Of a DNA stretch of 16,537 bases, positions 7,530 to 14,363 are shown one piece after another. Positions within the stretch are counted from its first letter, which is position 1. Every line of letters begins with the position of its first letter. Source of the DNA: Clostridiales bacterium (GTDB taxonomy: Bacteria; Bacillota; Clostridia; Christensenellales; Aristaeellaceae); assembly GCA_012514225.1 (NCBI GenBank), contig JAAZAQ010000220.1, forward strand, positions 1-16,537, read 5' to 3'. The translations under genes and the position numbers were made by a program. Below the pieces are notes generated by a model that saw only the letters and a program-made list of their open reading frames with translations, did not search any database and was not told the DNA's origin.

Positions 7530-9004
7530 TGCGTAAAAGCATGCTTTTCAAGCTGCTGGCGATGTTCACCGCCGTCATCCTGCTGTGCGTGCTGCTGATG
7601 CTGTCCGTGTTCGCCATCGCCTCCCGGGAGGCGCAGACCCAAGGCAGGATGCAGACGCTCAAGTCCCAGGCCTACGACATCGCCTACCTCGCCGGGGCGC
7701 CCTCGGCACAGGGGCTGGACTACCTGTTCGACACCGGGCTCGCCGCCATGCGCCGTTTGATGGAGCGCAAACTGCGCGCCGTGTACGAGGAATACGGCGC
7801 CTATTGCCTGGTGGTGGGCCGCAACGGCCAGGTGACCAGCTATTTCTCCTCCGTCCTCAGCGAGCATCGGGAGCTGGCGCGGCAGTTCGACCCGGCGGAC
7901 ATCGTCAGCACGCTGTCCCGGGTGCTGGGCGGCGAGGAGGTCGTCACCCAGTCGCGCGGCGAGGCCGGGCCGATGTTCACCGTGGCGGTGCCCTGGGTGC
8001 AGGACGGCGCGGTGCGGGGCGCGGTTTACATCCAGACCGCCGCGCAGAACGTGCAGGCGGCCTACGAGGGCATCTGGAAGCAGGCGGCGCTGGCCGCCCT
8101 GGCCGCCTTCCTGGCCGCCGCCGCCATCGCCTTCGTCTACACCCGCCGGCTGATGCGGCCGCTGGAGCATATCGCCTCCTCCGCCGGGCTGATGGCGCGC
8201 GGCCTGCCCGCCCCGCCGGCCCCGGAGGGCGGGGCGGCGGAGCTCAACGAGCTGTCCGCCGCCTTCAACCGCATGGCCCGGAAAATCCAGGACACGGAGC
8301 AGTCCCGCCGCGATTTCATCGCCAACCTCTCCCACGAGCTGCGCTCCCCCATGACCAGCATCCAGGGCTTTTTGACGGGCATCCTGGACGGCACGGTCCG
8401 GCCGGAGGACACGCGCCAGACGCTCACGGTGGTGGTGGACGAAACCCGCCGCCTGGGCAGCCTGGTCAACGGGCTGCTCAGCCTCTCCCGCGCGGAGGCG
8501 CCGGAGAGCAAGCCGCGCATGGCGCCCTTCAACCTGTCCGAGCTGACGCGCCGGGCGGCCATCACGCGGCTGAAGGCCATGGAGGACAAGGGCATCCGCC
8601 TGCAGACCGACTTCCCCGAGGAAGACCCCTTTGCGATGGCGGAACAGGACCAGATCGAGCAGGTGCTCATCAACCTGATGGACAACGCCATCCGTTTCAC
8701 GCCCCCGGGCGGGGAAATCACCCTGCGCATCCGGGAGAAGGACAGGAACACTCTGGCGGTCACCGTGCGCGACAACGGCGCGGGCGTGCTGCCGCAGGAC
8801 GCGGACAGGATTTTCGAGCGCTTCTACACCGGGGACGCCGCGCACACGCCCGGGGGCGGCGTCGGGCTGGGGCTGGCCATCTGCCGCACCATCCTGGAGA
8901 AGCACGGGCAGGGCATCCGCCTGCTGCCGGGCGGGCCGGGCGCGGCGTTCGAGTTCACGCTGGCCAGGGCGGACAGGGCGCCGGGGAAACCGCATGCGGA
9001 TTGA
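7529..9004 (+). CDS. Membrane sensor histidine kinase (HAMP, HisKA, HATPase)
   Basis: 491 residues. Two membrane segments (about 7-30 and 186-204) flank an extracytoplasmic sensor region of about 155 residues with no motif I recognise. A HAMP linker follows (about 205-257). The phospho-accepting H-box contains SHELRSPMTS with His269. The ATP-binding domain shows the N-box LINLMDNAIRFTP (N386), the G1 box DNGAGVLPQD and the G2 box GGGVGLGLAI (near 442-450). Start: GTG at 7529, overlapping the regulator stop (TAGTG) and preceded by GAGG eight bases upstream. An in-frame ATG at 7541 has no good ribosome binding site. It autophosphorylates and passes phosphate to D53 of the upstream regulator. 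The signal is unknown. The 3' end overlaps ispE by 11 nt. Confidence 0.95.
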   Translation: MRKSMLFKLLAMFTAVILLCVLLMLSVFAIASREAQTQGRMQTLKSQAYDIAYLAGAPSAQGLDYLFDTGLAAMRRLMERKLRAVYEEYGAYCLVVGRNGQVTSYFSSVLSEHRELARQFDPADIVSTLSRVLGGEEVVTQSRGEAGPMFTVAVPWVQDGAVRGAVYIQTAAQNVQAAYEGIWKQAALAALAAFLAAAAIAFVYTRRLMRPLEHIASSAGLMARGLPAPPAPEGGAAELNELSAAFNRMARKIQDTEQSRRDFIANLSHELRSPMTSIQGFLTGILDGTVRPEDTRQTLTVVVDETRRLGSLVNGLLSLSRAEAPESKPRMAPFNLSELTRRAAITRLKAMEDKGIRLQTDFPEEDPFAMAEQDQIEQVLINLMDNAIRFTPPGGEITLRIREKDRNTLAVTVRDNGAGVLPQDADRIFERFYTGDAAHTPGGGVGLGLAICRTILEKHGQGIRLLPGGPGAAFEFTLARADRAPGKPHAD

Positions 9005-9845
9005 GGCGCGGGCGAAAATCAACTGGGCGCTCAACGTGGCGGGTACCCGCCCGGACGGCCGTCATGACCTGGACATGCTCACGCAGCGGCTGGGCCTTGC
9101 GGACACGCTGACAATCGAACACGCGCGGCGGCTGACGCTGGAGGTATCCGGCGCCCCCGGCCTTTCCGCCGGGGACGACAACCTGGCCCTGCGCGCCGCC
9201 CGGTTGCTGAAGGAGGCGACCGGGTACGCCAAAGGCGCGCGGATGTGCCTGCAAAAGAAGATCCCGCTCCAGGCGGGGCTGGGCGGGGGCAGCGCGGACG
9301 CCGCCGCGGCGCTTACGGGGCTGAACGGCTTGTGGAAAACCGGCCTTTTGCCCCGGGACCTGGCGCGGCTGGGCGCCCTGCTGGGCTCGGACGTGCCGCT
9401 GTGCCTGTGCCCGGGGCTGGCGCGCGTGCGGGGCGCCGGGGAGGACGTGCGGCCTCTTTCGGGCGGCCGGGAATGGCACCTGGTGCTGCTCAAGCCCGAA
9501 GAAGGGCTGTCCACCCGCGCGGTGTTCGAAGCCTACGACCGCGGGGCGCCCCCGGAAGCGGCTGATATCGAAAGGGCGGCGGAGGCCCTGCTGTCGGGGG
9601 ATATGGGGGAAGCCGCCCGGCATTGCCGCAACCAGCTGCAGGAGGCGGCGGCCCGGATGCTGCCCGCCGTCGGCCGGGCCGTGGACGCCCTGACTGCGCA
9701 GGGCGCCGCCTTCGCCCGGATGACCGGCTCCGGCTCCGCGGTCTTCGGGGTGTTCGAAAGCGGGATGGCGGCCGCGGCGGCGCAGGCCGCACTGATGAAC
9801 GATTGGCCGGTCTGCCTGGCCGTCAGGACCCTCGGGGACCGTTAG
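8994..9845 (+). CDS. ispE: 4-diphosphocytidyl-2-C-methyl-D-erythritol kinase
   Basis: 283-residue GHMP kinase that phosphorylates CDP-methylerythritol, the fourth step of the MEP route to isoprenoid precursors, in the cytoplasm. It opens with the IspE motif ARAKINWALNVAGTRPDG (catalytic Lys8). It carries the glycine-rich ATP loop PLQAGLGGGSADAAAAL (91-107; the more usual GGGSSDAA has Ala here), GSDVPLCL with catalytic Asp133, and the C-terminal GHMP motif MTGSGSAVFG. Length is normal. The ATG at 8994 overlaps the kinase gene by 11 nt with GGGGA upstream, so its expression is tied to the two-component operon. The gene ends against the convergent SDR gene, sharing stop-codon bases, and a T-run follows. 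Confidence 0.96.
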   Translation: MRIEARAKINWALNVAGTRPDGRHDLDMLTQRLGLADTLTIEHARRLTLEVSGAPGLSAGDDNLALRAARLLKEATGYAKGARMCLQKKIPLQAGLGGGSADAAAALTGLNGLWKTGLLPRDLARLGALLGSDVPLCLCPGLARVRGAGEDVRPLSGGREWHLVLLKPEEGLSTRAVFEAYDRGAPPEAADIERAAEALLSGDMGEAARHCRNQLQEAAARMLPAVGRAVDALTAQGAAFARMTGSGSAVFGVFESGMAAAAAQAALMNDWPVCLAVRTLGDR

Positions 9846-9852
9846 TTTTTTT
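9808..9852 (+). terminator. Possible terminator after ispE
   Basis: CGGTC (9808-9812) can pair with GACCG (9837-9841) around an inner CCTG/CAGG hairpin (9815-9827). It is followed by TTAG and seven Ts (9846-9852). The pairing is imperfect and lies within the end of ispE, so this is a weak call. Its position at the end of the operon, between convergent genes, supports it. Confidence 0.4.
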
Positions 9853-10858
9853 CCCCCTGCATGCCCACCAGGCGCGCCTTCCCGTCCAGCGCGTCGGCAC
9901 TGGCCCGGGCGGATTGCGCGATGGCGGCGTCGATATCGTCGGGCGTCACCCCCAGGGACAGGGCGCCGTCCTCAGGCTTTATAAACATCTCCCGCGACAT
10001 CGCGCGGGCGAAACGCGGCAGGTCCAGCCCGCCCTCCAGGCCCTGCCGCTTTTTTTGCAGCTTGATTGCGGTGCCCGCCAGCGCGAAGGCCCAGACGGGC
10101 ACCGTGACGACCGGTCGGCGCGGAAGCCCCATCCCGTCCTGGAAGGACGCGAGCATCCTTTTCCAGGTCAGGTTGGCCATGCCCAGCGGAATCGCGTTGC
10201 CGCCGCGGTTGGTTTCAAGCGCCCCGGCCAGCGCCTCCCCCACCTGGCGCACGGTGACCGCCGCCGTGCCGCCGGCGGGGTAAAAGACGAAGGGCTTCAT
10301 CCTCCGCAGCATGCCGGCCAGGAAGACCCACACCGGGCGGCGGCCCGGCTGGGCGCCGAAGATGTAGGGCAGTTCCAATACGGCGACGTCCATGCCCGCC
10401 CCGGCGTGGCGCATCGCGATGGCTTCCTGTTCCAGGCGGCTTTTGACATAGGGGTGATGGCCCAGGTTCTCCTCCGGCCACTTGCGGGCAAAATGGGCGA
10501 AATAGGAGCCGCATACCGCCGCGTGGCGGACGCCGGCGTCCCGGGCAAGGGCCAGCAGGCGGTCGAGGGGACGGTTGTTGTACGCCTCGTAAAAGGCGGA
10601 GGCGGGCGGCTTGACCGATACGCGCTCGTCCACCCCCGCCGCGAACACCAGGCCGTCGCAGCCCATCAGGCCGTCCTGCAGCTGCGCGTCGTCCATCTTC
10701 GTGTAGTCGCCGAACGCCAGCTCCATCCCCTCCGGCAGTTTCGCGCCTTCGGGCAGGGGCGGCAGGGCCAGGCCCCGCACCTTGTGGCCTCTTTTCACCA
10801 GCTCGGCCGCCGCCTGGCTGCCCAGCAGGCCGGTGGCGCCCACGACGAACACCTTCAT
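9842..10858 (-). CDS. NAD(P)-binding SDR-type protein (NAD-dependent epimerase/dehydratase family)
   Basis: 338 residues with an N-terminal Rossmann fold: MKVFVVGATGLLGSQAA carries the GxxGxxG dinucleotide motif (7-13). Further family features are FAAGVDERVSV near 72-82 and HPYVKSRLEQEAI at 135-147, then LPYIFGAQPGRR near 163-173. The SDR catalytic motif is Tyr-x-x-x-Lys; here Tyr137 is followed at +4 by Arg141, so it may be an atypical or non-catalytic member. The substrate is unknown. The frame opens 10 codons upstream, but ATG 10858 is chosen because GGAGG lies six bases before it. A strong terminator hairpin ends right at that ribosome binding site. The stop overlaps the ispE stop on the other strand. 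Confidence 0.85.
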   Translation of the reverse strand: MKVFVVGATGLLGSQAAAELVKRGHKVRGLALPPLPEGAKLPEGMELAFGDYTKMDDAQLQDGLMGCDGLVFAAGVDERVSVKPPASAFYEAYNNRPLDRLLALARDAGVRHAAVCGSYFAHFARKWPEENLGHHPYVKSRLEQEAIAMRHAGAGMDVAVLELPYIFGAQPGRRPVWVFLAGMLRRMKPFVFYPAGGTAAVTVRQVGEALAGALETNRGGNAIPLGMANLTWKRMLASFQDGMGLPRRPVVTVPVWAFALAGTAIKLQKKRQGLEGGLDLPRFARAMSREMFIKPEDGALSLGVTPDDIDAAIAQSARASADALDGKARLVGMQGEKN

Positions 10859-10869
10859 CCCATTCCTCC

Positions 10870-10899
10870 AAAAAGCCGGAGGCCGCATCGGCCCCCGGC
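10870..10899 (-). terminator. Strong hairpin terminator or attenuator between FMN reductase and SDR genes
   Basis: Minus strand: GCCGGGGGCC (10890-10899) pairs with GGCCTCCGGC (10875-10884) over 10 bp with one G-T, around the loop GATGC, followed by TTTTT (10870-10874). Energetically this is the best terminator in the window. It lies 16 nt after the FMN reductase stop, and its T-run touches the GGAGG of the next gene. It either ends the reductase transcript or meters read-through into the SDR gene. Confidence 0.85.
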
Positions 10900-10915
10900 G
10901 GACTCCCGGACCAGA

Positions 10916-11455
10916 TTACAGCTTTTTGACCAGCGCGTCCACCACGGCCTGCAGCAGCGCCAGGGTGTCTTTTTTGAGCCCGGTCTCCGCGTCCAGCAGG
11001 CTTTCCACGTTGCCGATGTAGGCCTCGGGCTGCTGGACGGGCTGCAGGTTGAGGAAGGCCAGCGACTGGCGCAGGTGGTGGTTGGCGCCAAAGCCGCCGA
11101 TGGCGCCGATGGAGACGCTGACGATGGCGGCGGGCTTGCCGTCCCACTGGTTCTTGCCCCAGGGCCGGGAGGCGACGTCCAGCGCGTTTTTGAGCACCGC
11201 GGTCGTGGAGCGGTTGTACTCCGGGGTGGCGATGAGGACGCCGTCCAGGCCGGCGACTTCCTTGCGGAAGGCCGTGTAGCTCTCCGGCGCGCGGTTCTCA
11301 TCGTCATAGTCCTGGTTGAACAGCGGCAGATGGCCGATTTCAAGGAACGTGACCTCGACGTCCTTGGGGAAGAGCTTGGAAGCCGCCTTCGCGACCTGTC
11401 TGGTGAAGGAGCCCTTTCGCAGGCTGCCTACGAGGATACCGACTTTCTTGGGCAT
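10916..11455 (-). CDS. NADPH-dependent FMN reductase (azoreductase/chromate reductase-like)
   Basis: 179-residue flavodoxin-fold enzyme that uses FMN and NAD(P)H to reduce quinones, azo dyes, metals or free flavin. Family hallmarks: VGSLRKGSFTRQ (9-20) binding the FMN phosphate, PLFNQDYDDE near 44-53, and ATPEYNRSTTAVLKNALD near 96-113, the classic PEYN segment contacting the flavin ring. Length matches the family. The start is ATG 11455, with AAAGGA about ten bases upstream. There is no signal peptide, so it is cytoplasmic. An 80-nt AT-richer gap upstream with TATATATA may hold its own promoter, and the downstream hairpin ends its transcript. Physiological substrate cannot be told from sequence. 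Confidence 0.92.
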   Translation of the reverse strand: MPKKVGILVGSLRKGSFTRQVAKAASKLFPKDVEVTFLEIGHLPLFNQDYDDENRAPESYTAFRKEVAGLDGVLIATPEYNRSTTAVLKNALDVASRPWGKNQWDGKPAAIVSVSIGAIGGFGANHHLRQSLAFLNLQPVQQPEAYIGNVESLLDAETGLKKDTLALLQAVVDALVKKL

Positions 11456-11497
11456 GATAAAACCGTCCTTTCGTCTCGCCTTTTATGAAGGCTGCTC

Positions 11498-11505
11498 TAT
11501 ATATA
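11498..11505 (-). promoter_or_regulatory. Possible -10 region of the FMN reductase promoter
   Basis: TATATATA stands out in the 80-nt gap between the acetyltransferase stop and the reductase start. No good -35 box lies 16-18 bp upstream (the best is TGCATA), so this is tentative. A short GCCTT/AAGGC hairpin lies in the would-be leader. Confidence 0.3.
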
Positions 11506-11535
11506 CCCTTTTGGCCGGAACATATGCACGCTTGC

Positions 11536-12066
11536 TCAACCGTCCAGGGGCAGGGCCGCTCCGTCGGGCCGCAGCGCCGCGTACCAGTACACGTCCGCCC
11601 ATTCGCCCCGGGGGTCCCTCGCGTGCAGGCGGAAGACCCCTTCCCGGCGCATGCCCAGCTTTTCCATCAGGCGGACCGACGCGAGCGGGTCGATCGTCTC
11701 CGCCACGATTTTGTGCAGTCCCATGGACCGGAACCCCTCGTCCATCAGCGCGCGCGCCGCCTCGAACGCGTAGCCCCTTCGCCAGTACCGGCGGTTGAAG
11801 AACCAGCCGATTTCATAGACGCCCGCCGCCTCGCCCGGCAGCTGCTTGAACAGCAGGTGCCCGATCATCCTGCCCTCGGCCATTTCCTCCGCGGCCAGGG
11901 CGACGGGATGCGCGATGAACCACGCCAATTGCCGCTCCGACGCGCGCGCGCCGTACGGCGCCCCGCAGAACCGCATGACCGCGGGGTCGGAAAAAATCTC
12001 ATGAAAATCCGCCAGGTCCTCCTGCCGGTAGGGGCGAAGGAGCAGCCTGGCGGTTCGGATGTTCAT
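11536..12066 (-). CDS. GNAT-family N-acetyltransferase (RimJ/RimL type)
   Basis: 176 residues matching the RimJ/RimL-like branch of GNAT enzymes, which move an acetyl group from acetyl-CoA to a protein N-terminus, amino acid or small amine. It begins with the typical IRTARLLLRPYRQEDLADF (3-21). It has the strand EIGWFFNRRYWRRGYAFEAARALMDEGF, where R96-R97-G98-Y99-A100 is the acetyl-CoA-binding loop. It then shows HKIVAETIDPLASVRLMEKLGMRREGVFR, another standard segment of this branch. ATG 12066 has GGAGG four bases upstream. It follows the small membrane protein gene by 32 nt on the same strand, so the two are probably co-transcribed. The substrate is unknown. Confidence 0.92.
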   Translation of the reverse strand: MNIRTARLLLRPYRQEDLADFHEIFSDPAVMRFCGAPYGARASERQLAWFIAHPVALAAEEMAEGRMIGHLLFKQLPGEAAGVYEIGWFFNRRYWRRGYAFEAARALMDEGFRSMGLHKIVAETIDPLASVRLMEKLGMRREGVFRLHARDPRGEWADVYWYAALRPDGAALPLDG

Positions 12067-12098
12067 GGTTCCTCCGGGCGCGGCGTCGGCGACGGTGG

Positions 12099-12584
12099 TC
12101 AGCGGCTCGCGAGCAGCTCCTGCAGGGAGTGCAGGTGGGTCAGAAGCAGCGTCCGCACCTCCAGCGCGTTGCCCGTCGCCGTCTGGACGATGACCTCATA
12201 GCGGTCCAGCGCGTCCACCAGCGCGCTCACCGCCTCCTGGGGAATGATGCGCGCGCCCTCGCCGCCCACGGCGATGCTCACGGCGTTGATCTGGTCCATC
12301 GCGAAGACGTGCTGGCGGATTTGCCCCAGGCGGATGGAGGAATTGGACTGCACGCCCCCGGTCATCCGGTTGGCCAGGCCGATGGCGTCCAGCAGGTTGC
12401 TGTTGATTCTCCGCTCCATCTGCTCCCCCATCCGGGAGCGGTAGGAGGAGGCGGACACGTAGAGAACCGACAGGACGACCAGCGCCGCGACCAGCGCGAT
12501 GAGCGCGACCGCCATCAGGCGCTGCTGCCCCTTGGTGCCGTAGCGCTGGAACTCCGGCTTTTGCCGGTAGCGGTAATCGTTCAT
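12099..12584 (-). CDS. Small single-pass membrane protein of unknown function
   Basis: 161 residues; I recognise no family. The N-terminus (1-21) is basic and polar (MNDYRYRQKPEFQRYG), then one strong hydrophobic helix (about 22-44, LMAVALIALVAALVVLSVLYV). A helical, probably extracytoplasmic region of about 115 residues follows. It is rich in helix-formers and includes RMGEQMERRINSNLLDAIGLANRM and a C-terminal helix ending LLLTHLHSLQELLASR. Positive residues before the helix suggest the N-terminus is inside. The start ATG 12584 has GGGAG seven bases upstream and a promoter at 12607-12635. The frame continues open upstream only because of high GC. It is divergent from the ABC operon and precedes a GNAT gene. 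Its overall form recalls small methyl-accepting or sensor-like extracytoplasmic helices, but I would not assign a function. Confidence 0.8.
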   Translation of the reverse strand: MNDYRYRQKPEFQRYGTKGQQRLMAVALIALVAALVVLSVLYVSASSYRSRMGEQMERRINSNLLDAIGLANRMTGGVQSNSSIRLGQIRQHVFAMDQINAVSIAVGGEGARIIPQEAVSALVDALDRYEVIVQTATGNALEVRTLLLTHLHSLQELLASR

Positions 12585-12606
12585 GCGTTCGCTCCCATCT
12601 CCCGGT

Positions 12607-12635
12607 ATTTTACCACTTTCCGGGCGCCGGCACAA
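12607..12635 (-). promoter_or_regulatory. Promoter of the membrane protein-GNAT unit
   Basis: Minus strand: TTGTGC (12630-12635), a 17-bp spacer, then TAAAAT (12607-12612). The -10 is about 22 bp before the start codon. It is divergent from the ABC operon promoter, and the 130-nt gap between the two start codons holds both promoters and no gene. Confidence 0.7.
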
Positions 12636-12679
12636 CGCGCCGCCCTTCACAGTTTGTTCATGCCCCGCGGCCGGCCGCA

Positions 12680-12688
12680 TGCTATACT
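12680..12688 (+). promoter_or_regulatory. Extended -10 promoter of the ABC/GldG-like operon
   Basis: TGCTATACT gives an extended -10 (TGn followed by TATACT at 12683-12688), 26 bp before the TTG start. No convincing -35 lies 16-18 bp upstream; a TTGTTC at 12654-12659 is too far away (23 bp). The extended TG motif can compensate for a weak -35. Confidence 0.6.
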
Positions 12689-12714
12689 TTGCGTAAAAAG
12701 ACGGGAGGTGCGCC

Positions 12715-13653
12715 TTGCTGCAGGCGGAAGGGCTGACCCGGCGGTACGGGCGGTTCACGGCGGTCAGGGACGTCGGCTTCGGCGCGCGCGCGGGCGAGGT
12801 CGTCGGCCTCCTGGGCCAGAACGGCGCCGGGAAGACCACGGTGATGAACATGCTGGCCGGCTGCCTCGCCCCCACCTCCGGCGCGGTGCGCGTCTGCGGC
12901 GCGGACATGGAGACGGCCCCCGGGGACGCCAAGCGGCACCTGGGCTACCTGCCGGAACGGCCCCCCGTGTACCCGGAGATGACCGTGCGGGAGTACCTGC
13001 GCTTCTGCTGCCGGCTCAAGGGCGTCCTGAAGGCGGACATCAAAGCGCACGTGGAGGAGATTATCGGGCTGACCGGGCTTGACGAGGTAGGAAACCGGCT
13101 CGTCGGCCAGCTGTCCAGGGGCTTTGCCCAGCGGACCGGCATGGCGCAGGCGCTGTGCGGGGACCCGGAGGTGCTGCTGCTGGACGAGCCCACGGCCGGC
13201 TTCGACCCCCTGCAGGCGGCCGCCTTCCGCAAGCTCATCCGCAGGCTGTCCAAAAACAAGGTCATCCTGTTTTCCACCCACCTGCTCCCCGAGGTGCAGG
13301 CGGTGTGCGACCGCGTCCTCATCCTGCACGCCGGGCAGCTGCGGCTGGACCATTCGCTGGCGGCGGAAAGCGCCGCCGCGCAGCGCTTCCGGCTGGCCGT
13401 CGCGGCGCCGGGGACGCGCGTGCTCTCCCCCTTAAGGGCGCTGCCCTCCGTGCGCAGGGTGCGGGAGGACGGCTCGGGCGCGAAGGAAACCCGCGTGACG
13501 GTGGAAACGTCGCCGGGCGGCAATTTCCAGGGGGAGCTGTTCACCCTGCTCACGGGCCTGGGCGCGCCCATCCTGGAGCTGACGCCGCTGAGCGACTCCC
13601 TGGAAGCCCTGTTTATGCGGGTGACCGGCTCCCCCGCGCAGGAGGCCCCATGA
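12715..13653 (+). CDS. ABC transporter ATP-binding protein (GldA-like, ABC-2 exporter type)
   Basis: 312-residue ATPase subunit. Walker A GQNGAGKTT (34-42), a Q-loop region LGYLPERPPVYPEMTVREYL, signature LSRGFAQR (133-140; LSGGQ is usual, and LSRG-type forms occur in this branch), Walker B LLLDEP (D157-E158) and the switch histidine H189 in FSTHLLPEV. A C-terminal extension (about 215-312) is typical of ATPases that pair with ABC-2 permeases. The start is TTG 12715, chosen because GGGAGG (12703-12708) lies 6 bases upstream and the protein aligns from LQAEGLTRRYG. Its end overlaps the permease gene by ATGA. With its neighbours it matches the GldA-GldF-GldG set. The substrate is unknown. Confidence 0.93.
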   Translation: MLQAEGLTRRYGRFTAVRDVGFGARAGEVVGLLGQNGAGKTTVMNMLAGCLAPTSGAVRVCGADMETAPGDAKRHLGYLPERPPVYPEMTVREYLRFCCRLKGVLKADIKAHVEEIIGLTGLDEVGNRLVGQLSRGFAQRTGMAQALCGDPEVLLLDEPTAGFDPLQAAAFRKLIRRLSKNKVILFSTHLLPEVQAVCDRVLILHAGQLRLDHSLAAESAAAQRFRLAVAAPGTRVLSPLRALPSVRRVREDGSGAKETRVTVETSPGGNFQGELFTLLTGLGAPILELTPLSDSLEALFMRVTGSPAQEAP

Positions 13654-14363
13654 GGGCGGTCTACCTGAAAGAGCTGAAAAGCTACTTTTACACCGCCACC
13701 GGGTGGGTGTTCACCGGCGTGTTCCTGGCGCTGGCCAGCCTGGTGTTTTACCTGAACAACCTGCTGCCGCAAAGCTCGGACATCGCGCCCTTTTTCAGCA
13801 TGCTCAGCTACGTCTGGATGCTGCTGACCCCCATCCTGGTGATGCGGCTGCTGGCCGGCGAAAAGCGCATGATGACCCGCCCGCTGCTGCTGTCCTCCCC
13901 CCTGTCCCCCCTCTCCTACCTGCTGGGCAAGTATTTCGCGGCCTGCACGGTGCTGCTGCTCGCCGTTTTGCTGAGCCTGGCCTACCCGGCGCTCCTGTCC
14001 CGCTACGCGCCGGTCTACCTGCCGGAGGTGTTCACGGCCTACCTGGGTTTCATCCTGCAGGGCTGCGCCTTCATCGCGCTGGACCTCGCGGTGACGGCGC
14101 CGCTGAAAAGCACCATGTCCGCGGCCGCGGCGGCCTTTGGCGTCAACCTGTTCGTGTGGCTGGTCAGCCTGCTGTCCGCCTCGGCCTCCGTGCCCCGCGC
14201 CGTCGGGGAGGCGGTCAATTTTTTAAGCCTGTACGGCCGCTTCGTCCCCTTCCTGTCCGCCCAGCTGTCCTTCTCCGGCGTGCTGTTTTACCTGCTGTTC
14301 TGTGTGTGCATGCTGGCGCTGGCGGCGGGCGCCGAGTACGGGGGGAGGATGCGCAGGACATGA
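13650..14363 (+). CDS. ABC-2 family permease (GldF-like)
   Basis: 237-residue integral membrane protein with about six hydrophobic segments (approximately 19-36, 48-67, 90-115, 126-150, 155-178 and 207-230). The amphipathic N-terminus VYLKELKSYFYTATGW matches ABC-2 permeases. The cytoplasmic segment after the second helix, RLLAGEKRMMTRPLLLSSPLSP, corresponds to the E-(E/K)-R-x-x-G/T-x-x-LLL-x-SP element of this family, which contacts the ATPase. The start ATG 13650 overlaps the ATPase stop (ATGA) and has GGAGG four bases upstream. The end overlaps the next gene the same way. It should form the membrane channel or scaffold of the complex, probably as a dimer. Transported or pulled substrate unknown. 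Confidence 0.9.
   Translation: MRAVYLKELKSYFYTATGWVFTGVFLALASLVFYLNNLLPQSSDIAPFFSMLSYVWMLLTPILVMRLLAGEKRMMTRPLLLSSPLSPLSYLLGKYFAACTVLLLAVLLSLAYPALLSRYAPVYLPEVFTAYLGFILQGCAFIALDLAVTAPLKSTMSAAAAAFGVNLFVWLVSLLSASASVPRAVGEAVNFLSLYGRFVPFLSAQLSFSGVLFYLLFCVCMLALAAGAEYGGRMRRT

Noticed and set aside
9623..11488. 621-codon plus-strand open frame opposite the SDR and FMN reductase genes
   Set aside because: The minus-strand genes here have family motifs, ribosome binding sites and a terminator. The plus-strand frame starts inside ispE in the wrong frame and has no motif.
11466..11495. GCCTT/AAGGC hairpin upstream of the FMN reductase as a terminator or riboswitch
   Set aside because: The stem is only 5 bp with no T-run, and there is no room for a riboswitch-sized fold in the 80-nt gap.
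12585..12932. Upstream in-frame extension of the 161-residue membrane protein
   Set aside because: It would overlap the start of the ABC ATPase gene and pass through the promoter. ATG 12584 has a good ribosome binding site at the right distance.
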